Positions 31,481-39,441 of a DNA stretch of 64,000 nucleotides are shown here, piece after piece. The DNA lies in assembly GCA_934402395.1 (NCBI GenBank), contig CAKRTQ010000007.1, positions 1 through 64,000 of the forward strand. Direction: 5' to 3'. Below the pieces are notes generated by a model, which worked only from the letters and a program-made list of their open reading frames with translations, was not told the origin of the DNA and made no database searches. A program made the translations under genes and the position numbers. Source of the DNA: an uncultured Eubacteriales bacterium (GTDB taxonomy: Bacteria; Bacillota; Clostridia; Oscillospirales; CAG-272). Numbering within the stretch: position 1 is the first letter of the stretch; each line of letters starts with the position of its first letter.

Positions 31481-32413
31481 TTATTCATCCCGGACCGACA
31501 TACTGTCGATATATCCGCACGCGGCAAGCGCAGCCACGGCGCCGTCTGCGGCGGCGGTGCTTATCTGGCGCACTGTTTTCGTACGGCAGTCGCCGGCAAC
31601 GAACACGCCCGGCGTTCCCGTGCCGACATCCCCGTCAGCGGTAATATACCCACGCTCGTCAAGCCGTGCAACATCGGCAAACGGACGGTTTTCGGGTGCA
31701 AGACCGATAGCTATGAACACACCGTCGGCGTCGATACGGCTTTCCTCACCGCTCGCAGTATTGCGCAGCCGCAAGCCGCAAAGCCGGTCGCCGTCCTTGA
31801 TATAACCGCAGGCAACGGTATTGAAAACAATATCTACATTTCCGCGTGCCGCAAGCGCGGCGGCGGATGCAGGCTCTCCGGTAAGATTGCCGAGATTCTG
31901 AACGACAGTGACGTGCGCGGCTGTGTCTGCAAGCATTGCGGCTTCGACTATCGCGGAGTTTCCGCCGCCGATAACGGCAACGCGCTTTCCCGCGTAAAAT
32001 GCACCGTCGCACACCGCGCAGAATGACACGCCGCGTCCTACAAGCTCGTCCTCGCCGTCAAGTCCCAGCCGTCTGTGGGATGCCCCGGACGCAATGATAA
32101 CGGCGCGCGCTTTCTTTTCCCCATCATCGGTATCTGCCGTAATGCATCTGCCGTCGGCACTGCGGCGGACCCCTTCGACCGTCACGGGATCTATTTCGGC
32201 TCCGAGCGAAAGCGCCTGCTCCACCATGCGGTCGGCAAGCTCCACGCCGGATATCTCGGCAAAGCCCGGGTAATTTTCGATCTTGGGCGAATACGTCATC
32301 TGACCGCCGAAGGTAGACCGTTCAAGCACCAGCACGCTCTTTCCCGCACGGCGGGCATAAATGGCGGCGGTAAGTCCCGCAGGACCCGCGCCGACTATGA
32401 TTATGTCATACAT
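31481..32413 (-). CDS. trxB: thioredoxin reductase
   Basis: 310 residues, start ATG at 32413 behind GGAGAG (the open frame extends 18 bp further). FAD-binding GAGPAGLTAAIYARRAG at the N-terminus, the redox-active pair C132-A-V-C135 (FCAVCDGAFY), a second nucleotide-binding GGGNSAIVEAAMLAD for NADPH (or ferredoxin/FAD in variants), and the C-terminal FAD motif VFVAGDCRTKTVRQISTA. Full length, low-molecular-weight type. It reduces TrxA, encoded next to it, and lies downstream of the anaerobic ribonucleotide reductase genes that need such reductants. Confidence 0.95.
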   Translation of the reverse strand: MYDIIIVGAGPAGLTAAIYARRAGKSVLVLERSTFGGQMTYSPKIENYPGFAEISGVELADRMVEQALSLGAEIDPVTVEGVRRSADGRCITADTDDGEKKARAVIIASGASHRRLGLDGEDELVGRGVSFCAVCDGAFYAGKRVAVIGGGNSAIVEAAMLADTAAHVTVVQNLGNLTGEPASAAALAARGNVDIVFNTVACGYIKDGDRLCGLRLRNTASGEESRIDADGVFIAIGLAPENRPFADVARLDERGYITADGDVGTGTPGVFVAGDCRTKTVRQISTAAADGAVAALAACGYIDSMSVRDE

Positions 32414-32437
32414 TTTATCTCTCCATTTCAAACAGAA

Positions 32438-32478
32438 AACGGCGGACTGCCGCGTATGCGGCGCAGCAGTCCGCCGTT
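32438..32478. terminator. terminator between nrdD and trxB
   Basis: Stem AACGGCGGACTGC / GCAGTCCGCCGTT (13 bp) with a 15-nt loop that can fold further (CGC/GCG). On the nrdD strand the arm is preceded by ATAACGG and followed by TTTTCTGTTTG. Confidence 0.75.
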
Positions 32479-32491
32479 ATTTTAGATCATT

Positions 32492-34897
32492 TTATGCCTT
32501 TTTATTCGCAATAAACTGCTTTACGCCGGTGATATCCGAGAAAGTTATCACCTTGTCCCCCGTCTCAACAACAAGCGTGGGTGCCTGGCTGATGCCGTGC
32601 TCCTTTGCAAACTCAGGTGAATCCTCATGGTATACCCTGTCAAACGCAACGCCTTCCTTTTCAAGCAGACTTGCCGCTATCTTGCACTTGGGGCAGGTCT
32701 TAGTAGCAAACAGAACGACTCTTTCGGGTGCTTCGTGAGTCGCCGGAGCGGATGCTTCCGTTCCCTCGCAGCAGGCACAGCCGTGAGCCTTGATGCCGTG
32801 CGCGGCTCCCTCATCGAACTTTTTCATCGAATTGGCAATGTTGTACTCAAGTCTTTCGGTGTACTCCTGCGCCTTGCCGCTGTTCCAGTTCTGGACCGGA
32901 CGGTAATAGCCGGTTATGCGGCTGTATACCTCTGTCTTTTTACCGCACTTGGGGCAGGTGAAATGCTCGCCCGAAATGTAGCCGTGATCGGCGCAGACCG
33001 AATATGTCGGAGAGATGGTATAGTAAGGCAGACGGTAATTTTCGGCGATCTTGCGCACAAGGTTTGCCGCCGCGCGCCAGTCGGGAAGCTTTTCGCCGAG
33101 GAAGGTGTGGAACACCGTGCCGGACGTGTAAAGAGTCTGAAGCTCGTCCTGAATATCAAGTGCAGTAAACACATCATCGGTAAAGCTGACGGGCAGATGG
33201 CTTGAGTTGGTGTAGTACGGTGTGTCGCCCTGCGACGCGGTGATGATATCGGGATATCTCTCTCTGTCATGCTTTGCAAGACGGTAAGAGGTGGATTCGG
33301 CAGGCGTTGCTTCAAGGTTATAGAGGTCGCCGTATTTTTCCTGATAGTCGGAAAGACGTTCGCGCATATGATTGAGCACATCCTTGGTGAATTCCTGTGC
33401 GCGTCCGTCGGTCATATCGCAACGCAGCCATCTTGCGTTGAGGCAAGCCTCATTCATACCCACAAGACCGATAGTCGAGAAATGGTTGTCAAAGGTGCCG
33501 AGATATCTCTTGGTGTAGGGATAAAGTCCCTCGTCAAGCAGCTTGGAAATAACTGTACGTTTGATCTTGAGCGAACGTGCGGCAATATCCATCATGTGGT
33601 CAAGACGGCGGTAGAAGTCCTCCTCGCTTTCGGCGAGGTAGCCGATACGCGGCATATTTATTGTAACAACACCGACAGAACCGGTGCTTTCGCCCGAACC
33701 GAAGAATCCGCCGGATTTCTTGCGCAGCTCGCGCAGGTCAAGACGCAGACGGCAGCACATCGAACGCACATCTGACGGCTCCATGTCGCTGTTGATATAG
33801 TTTGAGAAGTACGGCGTGCCGTATTTTGCCGTCATTTCAAAGAGAAGACGGTTGTTTTCGGTCTCCGACCAGTCAAAGTCGCGGGTTATGGAATAAGTGG
33901 GAATAGGATACTGGAAGCCGCGGCCGTTGGCGTCGCCCTCTATCATGACCTCGATGAACGCCTTGTTCACCATATCCATCTCGCGCTTGCACTCACCGTA
34001 TGTGAAGGGCATCTCCTTACCGCCCACGATAGCGGGACGGTCGGCAAGGTCGGCGGGAACGGTCCAGTCAAGGGTTATGTTGGAGAAAGGAGCCTGAGTT
34101 CCCCAGCGCGAGGGTGTGTTCACGCCGTAAATGAAGGACTCAACGCATTTTTTGACCTGCTCATAGCTGAGGTTATCCACCTTTACGAACGGAGCCAGGT
34201 ATGTGTCAAACGAGGAAAACGCCTGTGCGCCCGCCCATTCGTTCTGCATGATACCGAGGAAGTTCACCATCTGGTTGCAGAGCGAGGAAAGGTGCTTTGC
34301 GGGAGCCGAGGTGATCTTGCCGGGGATGCCGCCAAGCCCCTCTTCAATAAGCTGGCGCAGCGACCAGCCTGCGCAGTAGCCGGTGAGCATTGAAAGATCG
34401 TGCAGGTGTATATCCGCCTTTTTGTGCGCCTCGGCGATCTCATCGTCGTAGACCTCGGAAAGCCAGTAGTTGGCGGTGATCGCGCCCGAGTTTGACAAAA
34501 TAAGTCCGCCTACCGAGTATGTAACGGTCGAATTTTCCTTGACGCGCCAGTCGGTCGCCTTTACATAAGAATCGACCAGCTTTTTGTAGTCAAGCATTGT
34601 GGATTTCATATTGCGGAGCTTTTCGCGCTGACGGCGGTAAAGGATGTACGCCTTTGCAACATCCTCGTAGCCTGCCTGTGCCAGCACAGATTCAACGCTG
34701 TCCTGAATGTCCTCAACCGAAACCAGGTCGTTTTTCACCTTCGGCTCGAAAGCCGCTGTGACCTTAAGCGCAATGAAATCAATTATATTCGGATTATACT
34801 GACGCTCGCAGGCGTCAAATGCAAGTGTTATCGCAGTGCTGATCTTTGAAAGATCAAAATCAACGGTTTTGCCGTCTCTTTTAAGTACACGGTACAT
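32492..34897 (-). CDS. nrdD: anaerobic ribonucleoside-triphosphate reductase with fused glutaredoxin-like domain
   Basis: 801 residues from the ATG at 34897 (AAAGGA upstream). An ATP-cone lies at ~1-90 (RVLKRDGKTVDFDLSKISTAI). The class III reductase body makes dNTPs anaerobically. The zinc site is HFTCPKCGKK plus an upstream Cys (CADHGYI). The glycyl-radical loop is RITGYYRPVQNWNSGKAQE with radical Gly663. After an Ala/Cys-rich linker comes a glutaredoxin-like domain, ~725-801, with C735-P-K-C738 in VVLFATKTCPKCK and the TLVVETG...ITGVKQFI end. The fused tail probably supplies electrons to the active site, as NrdH-type redoxins do for some NrdD subclasses. It needs NrdG, encoded upstream. 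NrdR boxes overlap its promoter. Confidence 0.95.
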   Translation of the reverse strand: MYRVLKRDGKTVDFDLSKISTAITLAFDACERQYNPNIIDFIALKVTAAFEPKVKNDLVSVEDIQDSVESVLAQAGYEDVAKAYILYRRQREKLRNMKSTMLDYKKLVDSYVKATDWRVKENSTVTYSVGGLILSNSGAITANYWLSEVYDDEIAEAHKKADIHLHDLSMLTGYCAGWSLRQLIEEGLGGIPGKITSAPAKHLSSLCNQMVNFLGIMQNEWAGAQAFSSFDTYLAPFVKVDNLSYEQVKKCVESFIYGVNTPSRWGTQAPFSNITLDWTVPADLADRPAIVGGKEMPFTYGECKREMDMVNKAFIEVMIEGDANGRGFQYPIPTYSITRDFDWSETENNRLLFEMTAKYGTPYFSNYINSDMEPSDVRSMCCRLRLDLRELRKKSGGFFGSGESTGSVGVVTINMPRIGYLAESEEDFYRRLDHMMDIAARSLKIKRTVISKLLDEGLYPYTKRYLGTFDNHFSTIGLVGMNEACLNARWLRCDMTDGRAQEFTKDVLNHMRERLSDYQEKYGDLYNLEATPAESTSYRLAKHDRERYPDIITASQGDTPYYTNSSHLPVSFTDDVFTALDIQDELQTLYTSGTVFHTFLGEKLPDWRAAANLVRKIAENYRLPYYTISPTYSVCADHGYISGEHFTCPKCGKKTEVYSRITGYYRPVQNWNSGKAQEYTERLEYNIANSMKKFDEGAAHGIKAHGCACCEGTEASAPATHEAPERVVLFATKTCPKCKIAASLLEKEGVAFDRVYHEDSPEFAKEHGISQAPTLVVETGDKVITFSDITGVKQFIANKKA

Positions 34898-34947
34898 TTT
34901 TTGTTTTTCCTTTCTGCAGTTAAAGCACGCGCCACGCGTGCTATAAA

Positions 34948-34976
34948 AGTATAACACAATATATAGTGTTTGTCAA
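34948..34976 (-). promoter_or_regulatory. nrdD promoter
   Basis: On the minus strand TTGACA (34971-34976), a 17-bp spacer and TATACT (34948-34953). It gives nrdD a transcript separate from nrdG. The spacer is filled by an NrdR box. Confidence 0.85.
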
Positions 34977-35001
34977 GGAGCAATCTCGCAATATGTAGTG
35001 A
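34954..35001. promoter_or_regulatory. tandem NrdR boxes
   Basis: Box 1, ACACAATATATAGTGT (34954-34969), is a full match to the NrdR consensus acaCwAtATaTwGtgt. Box 2, TCGCAATATGTAGTGA (34986-35001), keeps the core. They are 32 bp apart start to start, three helical turns, the usual spacing for NrdR, the ATP-cone repressor of ribonucleotide reductase genes. Confidence 0.88.
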
Positions 35002-35013
35002 AAAAAATAAATT

Positions 35014-35041
35014 CGGCAGTATGTCCAAAAACACACTGCCG
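35014..35041 (-). terminator. terminator after nrdG
   Basis: On the minus strand stem CGGCAGT / ACTGCCG with a 14-nt loop, followed by AATTTATTTTTTT. It separates nrdG from the nrdD promoter. Confidence 0.8.
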
Positions 35042-35130
35042 TGTTTGTACAGTTTTACGGAATACGCAGAATTTCAATTAGACCCCTGTCTTACTGCCGC
35101 CCGCACGTTGTCGAAAGGCGTCAAACCGTG

Positions 35131-35820
35131 TCACACTCCGCGCAGTTCGGCGCGAACCACGAACGGAGCAGCCGCAGCCGCAAAGCCTTCCATTTCTTCG
35201 CGCGGCACGGCATGAAGTCCCGGCTGTATCAGCGCGCCGGAGTCGCGGAAGCCCTGCAGAAAGTACCGCTTTGCGCCGTGTATCATCTTTCCGATCGCGG
35301 GAAAACACTCAAGCTCGTGAAATTCAGCCACAACAGTGGTACGGAATTCATAATCCGGCGCACCGCTCATGATAGCGGAAATGCTATCGCGCACCAAAGA
35401 TACGTCGAATCCCGGGATCCCCACCGTAGCGGCATAGCGTTCGGAGGAATTTTTAATGTCCATGGCGACATAGTCCACCGCACCTTCATCAAGCAGCGCG
35501 GCAAGCCGCTTCGGGTGCGTGCCGTTTGTGTCCAGCTTCACGGAATAGCCCATCTCGCGTATGCGGCGGATGATATCGCCGATGTCTGGCTGAAGGAGCG
35601 GCTCGCCGCCCGTTATAGCCACACCGTCAAGCACGCCCCGCCTGCGGCGCAGCAGATCAAACAGCACCGCCTCATCGATCGGCGTTTTGCCCGGCTCGAG
35701 CACCAGCTGCGAATTATGGCAGAACGGGCAGCGCAGATCACAACCACCCGTAAATACCGTACACGCCACATGCCCCGGATAGTCAAGCAGCGTTACCTTA
35801 TTGAGTCCCTCTATATTCAT
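35131..35820 (-). CDS. nrdG: anaerobic ribonucleotide reductase activating protein (radical SAM)
   Basis: 229 residues. The radical SAM cluster motif is C27-x3-C31-x2-C34 in FTGGCDLRCPFCHNSQL; GGEPLLQPDI follows as the SAM-binding GGEP. It uses S-adenosylmethionine and a [4Fe-4S] cluster to put the glycyl radical on NrdD. It lies upstream of nrdD on the same strand, the reverse of the common nrdD-nrdG order, and is separated from it by a terminator and a promoter with NrdR boxes. It starts at ATG 35820, 10 bp after the stop of the DUF6528-like gene, so it may share that gene's transcript. Confidence 0.93.
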   Translation of the reverse strand: MNIEGLNKVTLLDYPGHVACTVFTGGCDLRCPFCHNSQLVLEPGKTPIDEAVLFDLLRRRRGVLDGVAITGGEPLLQPDIGDIIRRIREMGYSVKLDTNGTHPKRLAALLDEGAVDYVAMDIKNSSERYAATVGIPGFDVSLVRDSISAIMSGAPDYEFRTTVVAEFHELECFPAIGKMIHGAKRYFLQGFRDSGALIQPGLHAVPREEMEGFAAAAAPFVVRAELRGV

Positions 35821-35830
35821 TGCGGCAATA

Positions 35831-37699
35831 TCATGTATAGCGCGGGTCGAATATACGCGCCTTGTAGAATGCGCGGGTGTTGAATATCACCTCGCCCGCC
35901 CGTTTACCCTCAGCGTCAAAAATGACGTATCTGTCGGTATCGTGGGCGGCATAAACACCGGTTGCGACAGTGCGTATGATCCTGCCGTCGTCAAGATTGC
36001 CTATGCACTTTGTACCGCCCACACTGACGCTGCCCGGCGCGTTGGCAAACGAGCCGTTTTGCTTGTTGAATATCACGATATTGCCGCCGCCGATCCACAG
36101 ACGATCGGGGTCGCCGTAATATGCGGATATGTCGTGTCCGCCCGCCTTGGGAAGCGTGGCGCGATAGCCGGGAATGGCGCTGATCGTCGCGCCCGTACCG
36201 CTGCCCGACACCTCAAATGCCACTATCTCCTTTGTTCCGACCGCCCAGAGGATCTCCCTCACGTCGTCCCATATGATGCCGTGCGCGCCTTCAAGCGCAA
36301 CAGACACGCACTTCAACGTGATCGCGCCCTTATCATTTGCGGGATAAAAGCGTATCATCGCCTTTGATTCGTTGCCGTTGCCGGAGCAAGCCACGGCAAT
36401 GGCGCCGCTCGGCAGATATTCTATCGAATGCGGTCCGTAGCCGGGAAGAGACGTGTCAAATATACATTTGCCGGACGGATATTCGCCGACTCCGATGAAT
36501 CCCGATGATGATGTAATGCAAAAAACGTATTTTCCGAGCACGGGGCTGTAACGCAGACGGCACTCGTCTATTCTGTTGTCGGATTTTGATACCGAAAAGC
36601 CTTTTGCAGCCGTGGGTGCGAATGACCACAGCACCGGTGCATTGTCCCCCGCTTCGATGTCAACGATCGCGCAAACGCTGTTTTTCTGATCGGCAAGTGC
36701 CAGGCGCATACCGCCAATGATCCCCTTCTCGTCTGCGGGATATACCGCCGCGCTGAATGCGGCAGGCTCTGCAACAGCGGTCCCGACCGCAGCATTTCCG
36801 GATATGCCTTCAATGTATTTTTCAATAAACCTGCGTGCTGCCGCGACCGCGTATCCGCCGCTGCCGCCTATAAGCAGCATTTCGGGCGCACCGGCTGCGC
36901 TGCCAACGCACAACTCACCCACGGCGAGCGTGACCGCATCAGCCGCCCCGCCTATACGGATCGACGGCGCGCCGGTGGCTTTTCTCACCGCTACGGTCGG
37001 GATCGGAATACCCGTTTTACGTGCGATCGCGCTGCCTATAAGCTCTGCCGCGTACTTCTCGTCCCGGTTCGCGGCATCGGGAATGACTATTTCAAATTCC
37101 GACACGTCATGCCCGTTTATTGACAGCGAGCTTGCCTCATATTCGCCCCTCTCGCATCGGTCAAGAGTCTCATCTATCTCGATCACACCGTTTTCGCACT
37201 CCTTAACGAATGAATCCGTAAAAAGCTTCACCGCTTGGGCTGTTGCCTCATCGCTGCCGCCGACAATGACCAGACGACGGCTTGCGGCAAAGTATTTCAC
37301 GCGGTAATCATTTATTTTCAGTCCCTCTGCCGCCTGCGCGCTTTCGGAACGGTTGGTGTTCCCTATTAGTATTTCCGTCGCCGATGCCGGGATCTCTGAT
37401 GCATCCTTTACCCAGTCCTCAGAAACATTCATATCAACGCCCGCGTGCTGCGAAAAAGCTTTACGGAGCGATTGCACCGCTTCCTTGAGCACATCGTAAT
37501 ACCCCTTGTCCGGGCGGACTATCTCATATTCCGACATTCCGTTATCGCATATTTTTACGAACACGGGACCGGACGGTTCCGTCGTGTCATCGCAGCCCTC
37601 CGATGGCTTGCAGGCAACAAGGGCCGTGAGCAAAATAAGCACCGCAGCCGCCCAAGCCGCCGCGCGCCGCCGCAAAATGCGTTTTGTTTTTTTCACCAT
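35831..37699 (-). CDS. lipoprotein with glycohydrolase-N-like repeats and a DUF6528-like propeller domain
   Basis: 622 residues. The signal peptide is very basic (KKTKRILRRRAAA) and ends in a lipobox at Cys30 (ALVAC). Residues ~45-180 and ~190-320 look like two copies of an alpha/beta module (YEIVRPDKG...AVQSLRKAF...ILIGNTNRSES and FEIVIPDAANRDEKYAAELI...SIRIGGAADA), as found N-terminal in GH115/GH67-type glycosidases. Residues ~330-622 resemble DUF6528 beta-propellers (VLWSFAPTAAKGF, HSIEYLPSGAIAVACS, AHGIIWDDVREILWAVG, GGHDISAYYGDPDRLWIGG). It should sit on the cell surface; a glycan-related role is inference. It is divergent from the first solute-binding protein. Confidence 0.65.
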   Translation of the reverse strand: MVKKTKRILRRRAAAWAAAVLILLTALVACKPSEGCDDTTEPSGPVFVKICDNGMSEYEIVRPDKGYYDVLKEAVQSLRKAFSQHAGVDMNVSEDWVKDASEIPASATEILIGNTNRSESAQAAEGLKINDYRVKYFAASRRLVIVGGSDEATAQAVKLFTDSFVKECENGVIEIDETLDRCERGEYEASSLSINGHDVSEFEIVIPDAANRDEKYAAELIGSAIARKTGIPIPTVAVRKATGAPSIRIGGAADAVTLAVGELCVGSAAGAPEMLLIGGSGGYAVAAARRFIEKYIEGISGNAAVGTAVAEPAAFSAAVYPADEKGIIGGMRLALADQKNSVCAIVDIEAGDNAPVLWSFAPTAAKGFSVSKSDNRIDECRLRYSPVLGKYVFCITSSSGFIGVGEYPSGKCIFDTSLPGYGPHSIEYLPSGAIAVACSGNGNESKAMIRFYPANDKGAITLKCVSVALEGAHGIIWDDVREILWAVGTKEIVAFEVSGSGTGATISAIPGYRATLPKAGGHDISAYYGDPDRLWIGGGNIVIFNKQNGSFANAPGSVSVGGTKCIGNLDDGRIIRTVATGVYAAHDTDRYVIFDAEGKRAGEVIFNTRAFYKARIFDPRYT

Positions 37700-37809
37700 A
37701 AATCATCCTCCCGGCGGCGTCAAATGCCGCAAATATAATATATTGTAATCCATTTTGTGCCGAAAGTCAAGTGCCGACCCGAATTTGTGCGAAAAACAGC
37801 TTTTTTCGC

Positions 37810-37838
37810 TTGCAATGCGCCGCCAAATGTGATAAAAT
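37810..37838 (+). promoter_or_regulatory. promoter of the first solute-binding lipoprotein
   Basis: TTGCAA (37810-37815), 17-bp spacer, TAAAAT (37833-37838); start codon at 37867 behind AAGGAGG. Confidence 0.75.
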
Positions 37839-37866
37839 TAAAAGAGAAAAATTCAAGGAGGAACAC

Positions 37867-39345
37867 ATGAAAAACAATATACTACGCACAGTATGCGCGC
37901 TCATGCTCGCGCTGGTGCTTTGCGCTTCCGTCATAGGCTGCGCCGACAAGCAGGGAGACGGTAAGGAAAGCTCAACGGCACCTGCCGCCACCGATGCCCC
38001 CGAGGGCTCCACGGCGTTTGACCCATTTGCACATCTCGGCGACAAAGAGGATTACCGCGGGACCGAATTCTGCGTACTCAACGGCTGCACGGCAAGTTGG
38101 TTCACACGCAATTCTGTTGTATGCGAAGATGTTGACGGCGACCCGATAAGCTACGCCATCACCCGCCGCGCCGCACGTGTGGCTGAAAAATACGGCGTAA
38201 AGCTCACCGAAATTTCAGACCCCAACTTCAAAGAAACGGTAGACACCGCTATAACCACCGGCGACCTTTACTTTGACGTTGCAATGGTCACGCTGATGAG
38301 CGTCTACCCCCTGGCACAGCGTCATCTGTTTTACGATTACAACAAGCTTGAGAGCGTTGACCTTTCAAACCCGTGGTGGGACCGCAACGCCGTATCCGAC
38401 CTTTCGGTGTGCGGCAAGCTTTATTTCTGCACAGGTTCATTCGACATCACCCGTTTTGACAGCATCCGCTGCCTCGCCTTCAACAAGGATATGCTCAACA
38501 CCCTGTCGCTTGAAAGCCCGTATGATCTTGTTGACAGCGGAAAATGGACGATAGACAAGTTCATCGAGCTCGGCGAAGCGGCAAAGGTAGACTTCGGTTC
38601 GGACGGAAAATACACAGACGAGGACAACTACGGCCTCGCCTCATACAATGACATAATCAACGACATATTCCTCTCCGGCTGCGGGATCAAATACATAACC
38701 AAAAATTCCGACGATGAGCTTATCTGCGACATAAACTATGACAAGCTTACGGTGGTATCGGACAAGGTGCGCCGGATAATGCACGAACCCGGCTTTACAT
38801 TCGACTCCAAAAACGACGCAATGAAGCCGTACTGCCGCGGCATGGGCACGCGCGTGCTTGAACAGCTCCTTGTTGAGGGCAGAGCGCTGTTTTACAGCGA
38901 ATGCCTTGCCAACACACGTTACTTCCGCGAGTCAAACATAAACTACGGCATCGTGCCGCCGCCCAAGTACGATGAAGAGCAGGAGCGCTATTACTCGGTA
39001 ATGATAAATCCGTTCATGTATTGTATTCCGTACAACTCCGCCGACCCCGAACGCACCGGATTTTTACTTGACGCATACATGGCGGCATCGCACGACACTG
39101 TCGTTCCCGCATACTACGATATAACCCTTGTCGGAAAGATAGCGCGCGACCCCGAAACGGTCAAAATGCTCGGCATCGTGTTTGACAGTCTTTCCTACAA
39201 CATACACATTTCAAACGTGACCGTGCGTTCCACGATCCAGACGGAAATAAACCGCAACTCGACCGGCGTCATATCCGCGCTAAAGCGCATCGCAAATGTC
39301 ATTCCCCGCTCGCTGGCAAAAGTGAACGATGACATGAAAGGATAA
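37867..39345 (+). CDS. extracellular solute-binding lipoprotein (ABC family 1-like)
   Basis: 492 residues from the ATG at 37867 (RBS AAGGAGG; the frame is open further upstream but without a site). Signal peptide with lipobox at Cys25 (ASVIGC), then a low-complexity linker (TAPAATDAPEGS) and a large two-lobe binding domain: FCVLNGCTASWF, ITTGDLYFDVAMVTLMSVYPLAQ, LESVDLSNPWWD, KLYFCTGSFDITRFDS, and near the end LVEGRALFYSECLANTRYFR. The family usually captures oligosaccharides for an ABC permease, but no permease or ATPase gene is nearby. It is a paralogue of the convergent gene at 39442. Confidence 0.85.
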   Translation: MKNNILRTVCALMLALVLCASVIGCADKQGDGKESSTAPAATDAPEGSTAFDPFAHLGDKEDYRGTEFCVLNGCTASWFTRNSVVCEDVDGDPISYAITRRAARVAEKYGVKLTEISDPNFKETVDTAITTGDLYFDVAMVTLMSVYPLAQRHLFYDYNKLESVDLSNPWWDRNAVSDLSVCGKLYFCTGSFDITRFDSIRCLAFNKDMLNTLSLESPYDLVDSGKWTIDKFIELGEAAKVDFGSDGKYTDEDNYGLASYNDIINDIFLSGCGIKYITKNSDDELICDINYDKLTVVSDKVRRIMHEPGFTFDSKNDAMKPYCRGMGTRVLEQLLVEGRALFYSECLANTRYFRESNINYGIVPPPKYDEEQERYYSVMINPFMYCIPYNSADPERTGFLLDAYMAASHDTVVPAYYDITLVGKIARDPETVKMLGIVFDSLSYNIHISNVTVRSTIQTEINRNSTGVISALKRIANVIPRSLAKVNDDMKG

Positions 39346-39384
39346 AAAGCGGGAGTCCGCCGCACGAACGCCCGAAATAACGAT

Positions 39385-39430
39385 ATGAGCCGCAGGCAGC
39401 CGCGCATTAGCGCGGCTGCCTGCGGCTCAT
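39385..39430. terminator. long perfect bidirectional hairpin
   Basis: 21-bp perfect arms (ATGAGCCGCAGGCAGCCGCGC and its complement) with loop ATTA, between two convergent lipoprotein genes. ATATTTATTTTG follows on the plus strand. It is the longest perfect palindrome I see in the window. Confidence 0.85.
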
Positions 39431-39441
39431 ATTTATTTTGC

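Noticed and set aside
32438..32478. Insertion-sequence terminal repeats among the many long palindromes (also 39385-39430 and 14091-14117)
   Set aside because: Each is a single hairpin at a gene end with a short loop, no transposase and no target duplication; terminators explain them.
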